Source of the DNA: Qipengyuania sp. S6317L1
GTDB taxonomy: Bacteria; Pseudomonadota; Alphaproteobacteria; Sphingomonadales; Sphingomonadaceae
Direction of reading: 5' to 3'
Assembly (NCBI RefSeq): GCF_023015615.1
Contig: NZ_JALKAJ010000002.1
Coordinates: 1,068,501 to 1,132,500, forward strand
Length of the DNA stretch: 64,000 nt
Below are positions 52,418 through 61,370 of the stretch, piece by piece. The position numbers were made by a program, and so were the translations under genes. Each line of letters starts with the position of its first letter. Within the stretch, counting starts at the first letter, position 1. The notes below the pieces were generated by a model. That model was not told the origin of the DNA. It searched no databases and was given only the letters and a program-made list of their open reading frames with translations.

Positions 52418-52662
52418 GCGTATTCCTTTCTTGCGGCCGCCAGCGGTTACCTAACCTTGACACAGATTGGGCGTGAGCGTCTTGTCAGTCAGCATCCCTT
52501 TCGAATCGAAGCGGAAGCCGCCAAAAAACATGCCTCAGTCTGTTATTGCTGGTGTGTGGCCTTTCTGATTCGCACATGCCGAAGCCGCACTCCGGAGAGG
52601 GCAAACGGTTCGGTCGCATCATTATATAGCATATCCGCAACAAAATTGCGAATCGCGCCGAA

Positions 52663-53460
52663 TCAATTTGGCGTGCGGCGTGTCTCGGCTGCAATAAATG
52701 CGCCCAGAAGCAGCAGATATGCGCTCAGGAATAACCAGGTGAGCAAGACAACAATCGCGCCGAGCGAACCATAGGTTGCGTTGTAGCTTCCGAAATTCGA
52801 AACATAAAAGCCAAACCCGATGCTCGCCAGCATCCAGCTGATGCCGAATGGCAAGGCCCCGCGCACGGCTTCGGACAGGGATACATCGTCGACATTGGGG
52901 ACGATGCGATAGGCGAGCATGGCTCCGGCGGTTCCCGCAATTGCGATCACGAGATATGTGCCTGCGCTTCCTGCACCCTCGGGAATGACAAACGTGGTCA
53001 TGGATATGGTGGCGGCGACCAGTCCCATCGCCCCAAGCGCGCCGATGGTGATGCACAGCGCGAGCGCATTGGCCTTGACCAGGCCTCGGCCTTCCTGCGC
53101 GCCGAAAGCGACATTGAAAGCCGTGATCACCGATCCCGCCGCAACACGGGCGCTGAACAGCGCCGCTACGATAGCGAGAATCAGGCCGAGATCTTCGGCC
53201 TCGGTGCGATCCTTTGTGATTGCCTCAAGCTGATCGACCATGAGCGCGCCAGCAGAAGCCGGCAGCGTCGACACAAGTGTTTGTGCGTGTGTGGCAACCG
53301 TTTCGGGCTGCGCAATTACGCCGTATGATAGCACTCCTGCGATCAGCAGGGGCACGAATGACAAGAAGGCGTAAAATGCAATACCGGCGGCAAGCAGACT
53401 GGCATCCTGGGCCTGCGCTCTGGTCCATGCCGATTTGAGGGCGTCTGTATAGGAAGGCAT
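52663..53460 (-). CDS. YihY/BrkB family inner-membrane protein
   Basis: About 265 residues with six hydrophobic helices and the family start ALKSAWTRAQAQDASLLAAGIAFYAFLSFVPLL; the middle shows LILAIVAALFSARVAAGSVITAFNVAFG and the end GSLGAIVVLLTWLFLSAYLLLLGAFIAAE. Family members were once named RNase BN, but their true function is unknown. ATG 53460 has GGGAAG just upstream; a longer in-frame reading begins at 53508. The gap 52418-52662 upstream of carD holds its promoter region; nothing else is seen there. Confidence 0.87.
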   Translation of the reverse strand: MPSYTDALKSAWTRAQAQDASLLAAGIAFYAFLSFVPLLIAGVLSYGVIAQPETVATHAQTLVSTLPASAGALMVDQLEAITKDRTEAEDLGLILAIVAALFSARVAAGSVITAFNVAFGAQEGRGLVKANALALCITIGALGAMGLVAATISMTTFVIPEGAGSAGTYLVIAIAGTAGAMLAYRIVPNVDDVSLSEAVRGALPFGISWMLASIGFGFYVSNFGSYNATYGSLGAIVVLLTWLFLSAYLLLLGAFIAAETRRTPN

Positions 53461-53551
53461 ATCTTCCCAAGGTTTGAAAGGCGGCACGGTTCCTGAAACT
53501 GCGATCAATAGCGCAAGAATTTCAGTCCCCTTCGCTCAAACGACCTTGGTT

Positions 53552-53890
53552 CTAGTCGCCTTCTCCGGGCGCTTCGCTGAAGTATTTTTCAAACTTGCCC
53601 TCTTGGCCCTTGAAGTCGTCTGCATCTGCAGGCGGTTCTTTCTGGCTGGTGATGTTGGGCCATTCAGCGGAGAATTTGGTGTTGAGCTCGAGCCATTTTT
53701 CGAGCCCGTCTTCTGTATCGGGCAGAATCGCTTCGGCGGGGCATTCGGGTTCACAAACGCCGCAATCGATGCACTCTGCCGGGTTGATGACCAGCATGTT
53801 CTCGCCCTCGTAGAAGCAGTCCACCGGACACACTTCCACACAGTCGGTGTATTTGCATTTGATGCAGTCATCGGTGACGACGTAGGTCAT
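53552..53890 (-). CDS. fdxA: FdxA-type 7Fe ferredoxin
   Basis: A 112-residue ferredoxin binding one [3Fe-4S] and one [4Fe-4S] cluster. The Cys pattern [20 protein letters not shown] and [17 protein letters not shown] is complete, and the long C-terminal tail ([23 protein letters not shown]) is that of the alphaproteobacterial FdxA group. ATG 53890 starts MTYVV; a TTG at 53896 could add two residues. It lies between the S4-domain and YihY genes on the same strand. Confidence 0.95.
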   Translation of the reverse strand: MTYVVTDDCIKCKYTDCVEVCPVDCFYEGENMLVINPAECIDCGVCEPECPAEAILPDTEDGLEKWLELNTKFSAEWPNITSQKEPPADADDFKGQEGKFEKYFSEAPGEGD

Positions 53891-54018
53891 TTCCAACAGG
53901 TCTTTCTATTTGTCGAGCGAATGCAAAACGGCTTGACAGGAATCATGCGTTTCGCGCTGCTAGTGGCAAGAGGGGCCAATGGTCAAGGTCCCGCCTGGTT
54001 CCCGGTTCAAACGAGTAA

Positions 54019-54318
54019 TCAGGCCCCGCGTGTGTATTCGATATAATACGCCTTTGCTTGCGCTGCGGATGTGCGGCGGGTCGGCAGCGCCTGAATCTCG
54101 ACGATCCGCACCTCACCTCCGACAACAAGCGTCAGCACATCGCCAATAGCAATATTTTCGCTCGCACGGGTCACATGCTTTCTATTGCGCCGTAAAGATC
54201 GCCCTTCGATCATCGCGCGCGCTGCCGAGCGGGTGCGGGCAAAGCGGAGGTAAACGAGCAGCCGGTCGAGCCGTAAGGTCTCTTTTGCCGCATTCGCGCC
54301 AGCGCCCGTTTCCACCAT
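54019..54318 (-). CDS. S4-domain RNA-binding protein (Hsp15-like)
   Basis: A 99-residue protein with an S4 RNA-binding fold (LRLDRLLVYLRFARTRSAARAMIEGRSLRRNRK), followed by ENIAIGDVLTLVVGGEVRIVEIQALPTRRTSAAQAKAYY. This matches the small S4/Hsp15 group that binds ribosomal 50S-peptidyl-tRNA complexes. It begins seven bases after the helicase stop, so the two are in one transcript and may act on the same RNA. Confidence 0.88.
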   Translation of the reverse strand: MVETGAGANAAKETLRLDRLLVYLRFARTRSAARAMIEGRSLRRNRKHVTRASENIAIGDVLTLVVGGEVRIVEIQALPTRRTSAAQAKAYYIEYTRGA

Positions 54319-54325
54319 CAGCGCC

Positions 54326-57277
54326 TCATGGTTTCAGAAGGTCCGCGAGCTTGTCAAAAGCACCGCCTGCGCGTGCGGGACCGAAATCGGGCTCGTTCTG
54401 GCGCTGGTTGCGGTTGTTTCCGCCGCGCTTGGCGTTCTGGCCTTTGGGTTTCCCGCCCTTGCCGTGTTGAGGCTTGCCGCTCTTGCCGGGTCGCTTGCCC
54501 TGGCTGTTCCCCTTACCCTGTGCGCCCTTGCGATTGTCACGCCGGTCATCGCGTCTGTTGTTGCGTTCACCTACACGCTTGGGCCGCCAGCTCCAGCTAT
54601 CGGGCTGGAGCGGGCCGTGGGCGCCTTCGGCCAGAGGTTTGGGGCGCTGCACGCGGAACCCTGCGCTACCAAGCAGGCGGCGCGCGTTTTCTTCTTCAAG
54701 TCCGATGGACACAGGAAGCGCGAGGTCGAGCGCAAACCTGGCATTGCGAGGGCTTGCGCTCTTTTTCGGCGGCTGGGGCCTGGTTTGCTTGGGCGTGTCT
54801 GCCTGTTCGCTCGCGGTTTCCTTGTTGGCCTCTGGCGCTGCAGGCTCTTTGCCATTTTCGGCCTCGGGCGCCTCGGTCTTCGCCACCTCGGTTTTTGGTG
54901 TCTCGTCCTTCGGTGTCTCGTCCTTCGGTGCCGCGTCCTTCGGTGCCGCGTCGCTCACTGCTTCCGGCGCTGCAGGAGCGGCGGGCGCTTCGCCCGCTTT
55001 GGCGCGGGTGTCGAAGGCGGCGCGCAGGATCTTCTCTGCCAGATCGACCCGAATCACCTGATTGCCTGCCATGCGGTATCCTGCCGGCACTTGCTTGGTG
55101 TCGCTCAGCACGGGCAGCATCGCTTCTTGCAGCGGGCGCTCATCAAGGCCGAGCGCATGAAGCAACTGGCGCGGGGCCGGCTTCAACAGATCGCGGGCAA
55201 AAATGTCGAGCGCGCCAAAGGTCACGCCAAGCTTGCGCAAGAAGGGCCGCATTTCCTTGGGAAGATGCTCAAGTCCTGCTTTTTCCCGCGCCACGACGCC
55301 GCGCGCATCGATCAATGTCACCAGCAAGGCGCGCGCCTGGCTTCCGGCATTGGGATCGGTCGCGGCCTCTGACAGCTTGCGCAATGGCTCCAGCGGAGCG
55401 AGCTTATCTTGCAGCCAGGCCAAGAGCCCGGCCTCCAGCTTTTCGCGCGCAGAATCGGGCACGGCGGAAATTTCACGCGGGAAGGTCAGGCGAGGGGTCC
55501 CGAAATCGTCGGGAATCGCGATTTCAGCGATGACCATGTCCTGCCACTGGATTGTGCCGGCCTTGATCTCAAGATCGTCCAATCCGGCTGCGAGCAATTG
55601 TTCGGCGCGCTGCGACAGGATGCCGGGCAGCGCCTTTTCGCCTGCCGACAGCAGCATCTTGCGTTCGCCAAGCCCGGCCTGCGGGTCAACGGTGAAACGG
55701 AAACCGTCAAGTCTGCCGATGGTTTCGCCCTCGACACTCACCCTTCCATCAGGTTCGAGCGTTACGGGTAGCGATGCGCCATCTTGCCCCAGAGATTTCA
55801 TCAGTATTGCAGTCCTTCGGTTCACAAATCGTTCGGTGAGGCGCGCGTGTAGCGCATCAGATAGCCTTGCTTCCACCCCCCTTGCGCGCGCGGCCATTTC
55901 ATCGCGGGCAAGCACCCAGTCGGGTCGCTGGCAGATATAGGCCCACGACCGGATCGCGGCTATCCGTCCCTGAAGCGTGTCGATATCGCCGCCCGTCCGG
56001 TCGAGTTCGGCGATGCGCGCGGCGACAAAGTCCGCGCCCAGATACCCTTCGCGCAAATCCTGCCACAGTCTTGCGACAAAGCGAGAGTGCGGGTCGACGC
56101 CCAGTTGCCGGAAGTCGGGAAGCGAGCAGGCTTCCCAGAACCGGCGCACGCTTCCGTGCCCCTTGACCGTATCTGCGATGGGTTCGCTTGCAAGGCGCTT
56201 GAGCACGGCGAGGTCAATCGCCTCGGGGGCCGCCTTCAACACGTCACCTTGAGGCTTCGCTTCGAGGTCGCCGATCAGCACATCGAGCGTCGCAAAGCGC
56301 GGTTCGGCCTCGCGCCAGAAAAGCTTGGTGAGAGGTGCGAATTTATGCTCCTCGATCGCGTATATCTCTTCCTCGGAAAATTCGAGCGGCGCGCCTGAGC
56401 GGCTGCCCCCGCCTGTGAGCACACCGAAGCTGCCGTCGGTCTGGTGGCGGCCTGCGCGCCCTGCAATCTGCGCCATCTCGGACGGGGTCAGGCGGCGTTT
56501 CCTGCGTCCGTCAAACTTGGTGAGCGCGGCAAAAGCCACGTGGTGCAGGTCGAGATTGAGCCCCATGCCAATCGCATCGGTCGCAACGATGTAGTCGACC
56601 TCGCCGTTCTGAAACAGTTCGACCTGTTTGTTGCGCGTCTCCGGCGACAAGGCACCCATCACCACCGCCGCGCCCCCGCGAAAGCGGCGCAGCGCCTCGG
56701 CCATGGCGTAAACCTGCTCGGTCGAGAAGGCGACCACGGCGCTGCGCGGGGGAAGCCGCGAAAGCTTGCATTCGCCCGCATGACTCAATGTCGAGAAACG
56801 CGGACGCTCAACCATTTCGGCGCCGGGGATCAGCTTTTTGACGATGGGTTCAAGCGTCGCCGAACCGAGAATCATCGTCTCTTCGCGACCGCGGGCGTGC
56901 AGCAAGCGGTCAGTAAAAATATGCCCGCGCTCAGGATCAGCGCCAATTTGCGCCTCGTCGATGGCGACAAAGGCGTGGGGGCCGTTCTTGCCCATGCCAA
57001 GACGGTCCATCGCTTCCATCGTGCAGCAGAAATAGCGCGCGCCCGGCGGCTCAATCCGCTGTTCTCCGGTGATGAGCGCCACTGCATCATCGCCCTTGAT
57101 CGTGCGCACCCGGTCATACACCTCGCGCGCCAGCAAACGCAGCGGAAAGCCCATCATGCCGCTGGAATGCGCGCACATCCGTTCAATCGCGAGATGCGTC
57201 TTGCCCGTGTTGGTCGGGCCCAGAACGGCGCGCACGCGGCTGTCAGTGACGGGTCTGGAGGGGATTTGCGAGGTCAC
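54326..57277 (-). CDS. Suv3-like ATP-dependent RNA helicase
   Basis: A 983-residue helicase of the mitochondrial Suv3 type. Motif I VLGPTNTGKTHLA (Lys about 26), motif II FVAIDEAQIG, motif III GSATLEPI, motif IV-V region VVAFSTEQVYAMAEALRR and VATDAIGMGLNLDLHHVAF, motif VI QIAGRAGRH. The Suv3 C-terminal domain follows, then a long disordered tail with Ala/Pro/Lys/Asp/Glu repeats (about 760-850) and Gly/Lys/Arg/Asn-rich ends. Its first gene position and the S4 partner just downstream suggest RNA turnover. It is divergent from the M23 peptidase. Confidence 0.92.
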   Translation of the reverse strand: MTSQIPSRPVTDSRVRAVLGPTNTGKTHLAIERMCAHSSGMMGFPLRLLAREVYDRVRTIKGDDAVALITGEQRIEPPGARYFCCTMEAMDRLGMGKNGPHAFVAIDEAQIGADPERGHIFTDRLLHARGREETMILGSATLEPIVKKLIPGAEMVERPRFSTLSHAGECKLSRLPPRSAVVAFSTEQVYAMAEALRRFRGGAAVVMGALSPETRNKQVELFQNGEVDYIVATDAIGMGLNLDLHHVAFAALTKFDGRRKRRLTPSEMAQIAGRAGRHQTDGSFGVLTGGGSRSGAPLEFSEEEIYAIEEHKFAPLTKLFWREAEPRFATLDVLIGDLEAKPQGDVLKAAPEAIDLAVLKRLASEPIADTVKGHGSVRRFWEACSLPDFRQLGVDPHSRFVARLWQDLREGYLGADFVAARIAELDRTGGDIDTLQGRIAAIRSWAYICQRPDWVLARDEMAARARGVEARLSDALHARLTERFVNRRTAILMKSLGQDGASLPVTLEPDGRVSVEGETIGRLDGFRFTVDPQAGLGERKMLLSAGEKALPGILSQRAEQLLAAGLDDLEIKAGTIQWQDMVIAEIAIPDDFGTPRLTFPREISAVPDSAREKLEAGLLAWLQDKLAPLEPLRKLSEAATDPNAGSQARALLVTLIDARGVVAREKAGLEHLPKEMRPFLRKLGVTFGALDIFARDLLKPAPRQLLHALGLDERPLQEAMLPVLSDTKQVPAGYRMAGNQVIRVDLAEKILRAAFDTRAKAGEAPAAPAAPEAVSDAAPKDAAPKDETPKDETPKTEVAKTEAPEAENGKEPAAPEANKETASEQADTPKQTRPQPPKKSASPRNARFALDLALPVSIGLEEENARRLLGSAGFRVQRPKPLAEGAHGPLQPDSWSWRPKRVGERNNRRDDRRDNRKGAQGKGNSQGKRPGKSGKPQHGKGGKPKGQNAKRGGNNRNQRQNEPDFGPARAGGAFDKLADLLKP
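54894..54952 (-). repeat. 15-bp tandem repeat in the helicase tail
   Basis: Four near-identical 15-base units (plus-strand core CGTCCTTCGGTG) encode alternating DAAPK and DETPK repeats in the helicase C-terminal tail. Slippage would change repeat number without shifting frame. Confidence 0.8.
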
Positions 57278-57373
57278 CGGGTGTCTGTGTCAAACTGGGG
57301 AGCCAAGGGCAATGGCCAAGAGCGCCCAGCATGGGGAAACGCACCAGAGCCAAGCTGGCGCGAGTAAGTAAAA

Positions 57374-57441
57374 CCACTTATCGCATCCGTGACTCAACTG
57401 GCCGCTTGTTAAGTGGACATTTACCATGTTTGGCCATGGTA
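57374..57441 (+). promoter_or_regulatory. two inverted repeats upstream of the M23 peptidase gene
   Basis: CCACTTA (57374-57380) and TAAGTGG (57410-57416) form one perfect dyad with a 29-base spacer; TACCATG and CATGGTA (57422-57441) form a second, tight seven-base-pair dyad. Both are in the 212-base gap between the divergent helicase and peptidase genes, 49-116 bases before the peptidase ATG. They may be operators. A leftward promoter for the helicase also lies here. Confidence 0.45.
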
Positions 57442-57489
57442 GGAGAGCATTGGTGCAGCTTTGCCGCTACTCCGGGTGCTGGAAGGCAG

Positions 57490-59229
57490 ATGGATTTGGA
57501 TCACACGAGCGACATTCCTGAAGGCGCGTCAAATGACGGTGCGCCAGAGGACGAGCGGGACAGCGATGTTTCCCGCGCGCTTACCCATGCGTCCGCGTCC
57601 CGAGGCATAGACAAGGAAACCGCCAGAGAATTTGCGCCCTACCTCGTCAATTCGATGAAAGCCGCGCCGCCGACGGGCTCGCGCAAGGTAAAACGCCAGG
57701 TTCTTGCCCGCGTGCACGGTTGGCGCGCGCGATACGATGAATGGAGATTGGGCGTAAGCAACTGGCTTGCGCGGTATGATCTTGCGCCTGATCTGGCAGA
57801 AGACATCGGCAGCCGCCGATGGTTTCGCGGGGCGGCCACCATGGTGGTGCTGTGCGCGATTGCTATTGCCTTCTGGCCAAGCTTTACACCCTTACAGGCC
57901 CGTTCTGCCATTCCCGAGGGTCAGGAAATTCGCGATGAATTTCGCAGCCAGATGATCCTTCCCCTGGCGCTTGGCGCGGACAGTGGCCGGCGCATGGGGC
58001 CAACCGCCGCCGTTATCCCCTTGGAAAGCGCGCCCGAACGTCCGCAAATCGAACTGGTCGCGACTTTGGCAAGGGGCGACAGTTTCGATTCCGCGCTTCG
58101 CCGCGCGGGTGTTTCGGCGGCCGATATCGGTCGCCTGAGCGCGCTTATCGGCGATGCGATGCCATTGTCCGAGATCGAGCCGGGCACAAAGATCGACATT
58201 GTCCTTGGCAGACGACCCGAAGAGGGCGCGTCGCGGCCCATTGATGCCCTATCATTTCGTGCGCGCTTCGATCTGGAGCTTGAGATCACCCGTGCAGCGG
58301 GCGATCCGGAAACAGCCGCGCCCGGCGAATTGTCGCTGGTTCGCAATTTCATCCGTGTCGACGACACACCTTTAAGGGTGCGCGGCCGCGTGGGGACAAG
58401 CCTTTATCGTTCGATGCGTTCTGCCGGCGTTCCGGCCAGCGCGGCGCAGGATTATCTGCGGGCTCTGGGTGATCACCTTCAACTCGACCGCGAGGTGCGC
58501 TCTTCGGATGAATTCGACATCGTCATCGCTTACCGGCGCGCTGCAACCGGTGAGCGTCAGGCGGGCAACCTCCTTTACGCTGGCATCGACCGCGGTGGCG
58601 AACCCAAGACGCAGCTTATGCGGTGGGGCAGCGAGGGGCGTTTTTACGAGGCGTCAGGCGTCGGCGAACAAAAGCGCGGACTGCTTTCCCCTGTTCCCGG
58701 CGCTGTTTCCTCGCGCTTTGGCATGCGACGTCACCCAATTCTGGGCATCCGCCGCCTTCATGCTGGACAGGATTACCGCGCGCGGCATGGCACGCCAATT
58801 GTTGCCGTGACCGATGGGACCGTCGCCTCGGCAGGGCGTGCGGGCGGTTGTGGCATCACGGTCAAGCTGCGCCATGGCGGCGGGCTTGAAACGCGCTATT
58901 GCCACATGAGCCGCATGGCCGTTCGCCGGGGGCAGCAGGTGCGCCGGGGTCAGGTAATCGGATATGTGGGATCGACCGGCCTTTCGACCGGCCCGCACCT
59001 TCATTATGAAATGTATAGAAATGGCCGCGTGATCAACCCGGCCAGCGTCGATTACGTCACCCGCGCAGTCCTCGAAGGGACTGAACTGCTTGATTTCAAA
59101 CGGCGATTGATCGAACTCAAAAATATCGAGCCGGGCGCGGCACTGGCTGATCTCGAACAGCTGCCGAACGAGGTTGAAGAACCCGTCCGCGAGATCGAGA
59201 AGATTGCATCGGCTGCCAGCTCCGATTGA
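57490..59229 (+). CDS. M23 family metallopeptidase (peptidoglycan endopeptidase)
   Basis: A membrane-anchored cell-wall peptidase of 579 residues. Cytoplasmic or pre-anchor residues 1-115, one membrane helix (TMVVLCAIAIAFWPSFTP, about 118-137), then a periplasmic region with a LysM/OapA-like fold (RGDSFDSALRRAGVSAADIGRLSALIG) and the LytM domain near 410-520: HPILGIRRLHAGQDYRA, GGCGITVKLRHGGGLETRYCHM and STGLSTGPHLHYEMYRNG. The His and Asp metal ligands of M23 enzymes are present. ATG 57490 has GGAAGG five bases before it. It is followed by hemB 33 bases later. Confidence 0.92.
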   Translation: MDLDHTSDIPEGASNDGAPEDERDSDVSRALTHASASRGIDKETAREFAPYLVNSMKAAPPTGSRKVKRQVLARVHGWRARYDEWRLGVSNWLARYDLAPDLAEDIGSRRWFRGAATMVVLCAIAIAFWPSFTPLQARSAIPEGQEIRDEFRSQMILPLALGADSGRRMGPTAAVIPLESAPERPQIELVATLARGDSFDSALRRAGVSAADIGRLSALIGDAMPLSEIEPGTKIDIVLGRRPEEGASRPIDALSFRARFDLELEITRAAGDPETAAPGELSLVRNFIRVDDTPLRVRGRVGTSLYRSMRSAGVPASAAQDYLRALGDHLQLDREVRSSDEFDIVIAYRRAATGERQAGNLLYAGIDRGGEPKTQLMRWGSEGRFYEASGVGEQKRGLLSPVPGAVSSRFGMRRHPILGIRRLHAGQDYRARHGTPIVAVTDGTVASAGRAGGCGITVKLRHGGGLETRYCHMSRMAVRRGQQVRRGQVIGYVGSTGLSTGPHLHYEMYRNGRVINPASVDYVTRAVLEGTELLDFKRRLIELKNIEPGAALADLEQLPNEVEEPVREIEKIASAASSD

Positions 59230-59262
59230 TTGCGGTCTGGAAATGGGGCACACCTGCGCCCT

Positions 59263-60258
59263 ATGACAGCCAGCTATCCCAACACCCGCCTTCGCCGCAC
59301 TCGAGCCAGTGGATGGAGCCGCGCGCTTCACCGCGAAACGCTGATCACGCCCGCCGATTTGATCTGGCCGATGTTCGTGACCGAGGGGCAGGGCATCGAA
59401 GACCCGATTCAATCGCTTCCCGGCGTGTCTCGCTGGTCGGTGGATGGCATCGTCAAACAGGCAAAAGAGGCGGTGTCGCTTGGCATTCCGGTGGTGGCGC
59501 TGTTCCCCAACACCCAGGCCGACCGGCGTTCGGACGATGGGGCCGAAGCGCACAATCCCGACAACCTCATGTGCCGCGCGATCCGCGCAATCAAGGATGC
59601 GTGCGGCGATGACATCGGCGTCCTGACCGACGTCGCGCTCGACCCTTACACCAGCCACGGGCAGGACGGGCTTCTCGATGATGCGGGCTATGTCACCAAT
59701 GACGACACGGTGGCCGCTCTGGTCGATCAGGCCCTTAATCAGGCGGCGGCGGGCGCGGACATTATCGCGCCATCGGACATGATGGACGGACGCATCCATG
59801 CAATCCGCATGGCGCTCGAAATGAACGGCCATCCCAATATCCAGATCATGAGCTATGCCGCCAAATATGCGAGCGCGTTCTACGGTCCTTTCCGCGATGC
59901 GGTCGGATCAAGCGGTGTGCTCAAAGGCGACAAGAAAACCTACCAGATGGACCCGGCCAATGGCGATGAGGCCTTGCGCGAGGTCGAGCTCGACATTGCT
60001 GAAGGCGCAGACAGCGTCATGGTAAAGCCCGGCCTTGCCTATCTCGACATCATTTACCGTGTGCGCCAGAAATTCGGCGTGCCTGTTTTCGCCTATCAGG
60101 TGAGCGGCGAATACGCGATGCTTGAAGCGGCGCAGAGCGTGGGGGCGGGGGACCGTGATGCGTTGTTGATGGAAAAGCTGATGGCTTTCAAACGCGCCGG
60201 GGTAAGCGGGGTGCTGACCTATCATGCACCTGTGGCCGCGCGCATCCTCAATGGCTGA
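59263..60258 (+). CDS. hemB: delta-aminolevulinic acid dehydratase
   Basis: Condenses two 5-aminolevulinate molecules into porphobilinogen, an early heme step. Motifs: LRRTRASGWSRALHRE, DVALDPYTSHGQDG (metal region) and the active-site Lys in the SVMVKPGLAYLDII segment; AKYASAFYGPFRDA is also diagnostic. It lacks the Cys-rich zinc site of the animal enzyme (DVALDPYTSHGQDG has Asp instead), as in other alphaproteobacteria using Mg. Length 331. Start at 59263 was chosen over an upstream in-frame codon at 59230. It overlaps the first GNAT gene by eight bases. Confidence 0.96.
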   Translation: MTASYPNTRLRRTRASGWSRALHRETLITPADLIWPMFVTEGQGIEDPIQSLPGVSRWSVDGIVKQAKEAVSLGIPVVALFPNTQADRRSDDGAEAHNPDNLMCRAIRAIKDACGDDIGVLTDVALDPYTSHGQDGLLDDAGYVTNDDTVAALVDQALNQAAAGADIIAPSDMMDGRIHAIRMALEMNGHPNIQIMSYAAKYASAFYGPFRDAVGSSGVLKGDKKTYQMDPANGDEALREVELDIAEGADSVMVKPGLAYLDIIYRVRQKFGVPVFAYQVSGEYAMLEAAQSVGAGDRDALLMEKLMAFKRAGVSGVLTYHAPVAARILNG

Positions 60259-60817
60259 AGCCTTCAGACACGAGACCGAGCGGCTCATCTTACGCGATTG
60301 GCGCGAGGAGGATTGGGCGCCGTTCTGGGAGGCCACCAATACGCCTGCGGTGATGCGCTGGCTGGGCGGTGTATTGGACGAGGAGGGGATGCAGGGCGCA
60401 CGTTCGCGCCTCGAAACCTATACGCGCGAACACGGTCACACCTTCTGGGTGGTGGAGCGCAAGGAGGATGCCGAAATCCTCGGATTTTGCGGCCTCAAAC
60501 GGTCTAACCAGCCCGGCGGACCCATGGGCGAATATGAAGTCGGCTGGCGACTTCGCGAAAGCGCATGGGGCAAAGGCTTTGCGAAAGAGGCAGCCATCGC
60601 GAGCCTCAAAATCGGGTTCGAACAGTTCGACGCGCCGCAAATCCTCGCCTTCACGGTTGAGCAGAACACGGCAAGCTGGGGCCTGATGAAGCGGTTGGGG
60701 ATGGAGCGGCGCGCGTCCCTCGATTTTGAGAACAGCGATTTTGGCGCCGATATGATCATCGTTTACGGCATTACCCGCGAACAATGGCGCACCCAAAGGC
60801 GTTCAGCGCATGGCTGA
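60251..60817 (+). CDS. GNAT acetyltransferase (RimJ/RimL type), first copy
   Basis: A 188-residue N-acetyltransferase. Conserved blocks: FRHETERLILRDWREEDWAPF, EVGWRLRESAWGKGFAKEAA (acetyl-CoA loop, Arg/Gln-x-x-Gly-x-Gly/Ala kind) and ASWGLMKRLGMERRASLDFE. This is the RimJ/L-like Acetyltransf_3 group, which acetylates N-terminal amines, ribosomal proteins or small molecules; the substrate is unknown. It overlaps hemB and the second GNAT by eight bases each. Confidence 0.88.
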   Translation: MAEAFRHETERLILRDWREEDWAPFWEATNTPAVMRWLGGVLDEEGMQGARSRLETYTREHGHTFWVVERKEDAEILGFCGLKRSNQPGGPMGEYEVGWRLRESAWGKGFAKEAAIASLKIGFEQFDAPQILAFTVEQNTASWGLMKRLGMERRASLDFENSDFGADMIIVYGITREQWRTQRRSAHG

Positions 60818-61370
60818 TATCGTTCTGGAAACGGAACGGCTGATCCTTCGCACCATCGACGAGGGCGAGGTTGAACTGCACGACAGATCGCTCAACACCC
60901 CGGCGGTGATGGAGCATCTGGGCGGGGTTAAGGAACCCCATGAACTCGAAGCCAAGCACGCCAGGAACATGGCGCTTTATGCACGCGAAGGCTTCTCCTT
61001 CCTCTTTGGCATCGAAAAGACCACCGGCGATCTTGTTGCGCACGTGGGCGTAAAGCGAATCGACCTCGAAGGCGCGCCCAACCAGGGCGACCATGAGATT
61101 GGCTGGCTGATTCGCGAGGATCGGTGGCGTCGCGGCTATGCGATGGAAGCGGTGCGGGCAGTGGTCGATTGGGCGTTCGGCGGGCGCGTGGGTGCGCCTC
61201 ATGTGGTTGCGATCACCAACCCATCCAATGTCGGCAGTTGGAAACTGATGGAGAAGCTGGGTATGGAGCGGCGCGAGGACCTCGACTTCATCGGCCCCAA
61301 TTCCGAGATCGATGGGGGCAGAATCATCCAGTATTCGCTTACGAAAGCGCAATGGGAGCAATCACAATGA
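60810..61370 (+). CDS. GNAT acetyltransferase (RimJ/RimL type), second copy
   Basis: A 186-residue paralogue of the preceding gene with the same framework: VLETERLILRTIDEGEVEL, NTPAVMEHLGGV, GWLIREDRWRRGYAMEAVRAV and GSWKLMEKLGMERREDLDFIGP. The two differ enough that they may have distinct substrates. It overlaps the first copy by eight bases and the carbonic-anhydrase gene by ATGA, so four genes from hemB to here are translated as a chain. Confidence 0.88.
   Translation: MADIVLETERLILRTIDEGEVELHDRSLNTPAVMEHLGGVKEPHELEAKHARNMALYAREGFSFLFGIEKTTGDLVAHVGVKRIDLEGAPNQGDHEIGWLIREDRWRRGYAMEAVRAVVDWAFGGRVGAPHVVAITNPSNVGSWKLMEKLGMERREDLDFIGPNSEIDGGRIIQYSLTKAQWEQSQ

Noticed and set aside
57331..57489. 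longer N-terminus for the M23 peptidase starting at 57331
   Set aside because: The extra 53 residues look non-coding and overlap the dyads; GGAAGG before 57490 supports the later ATG.
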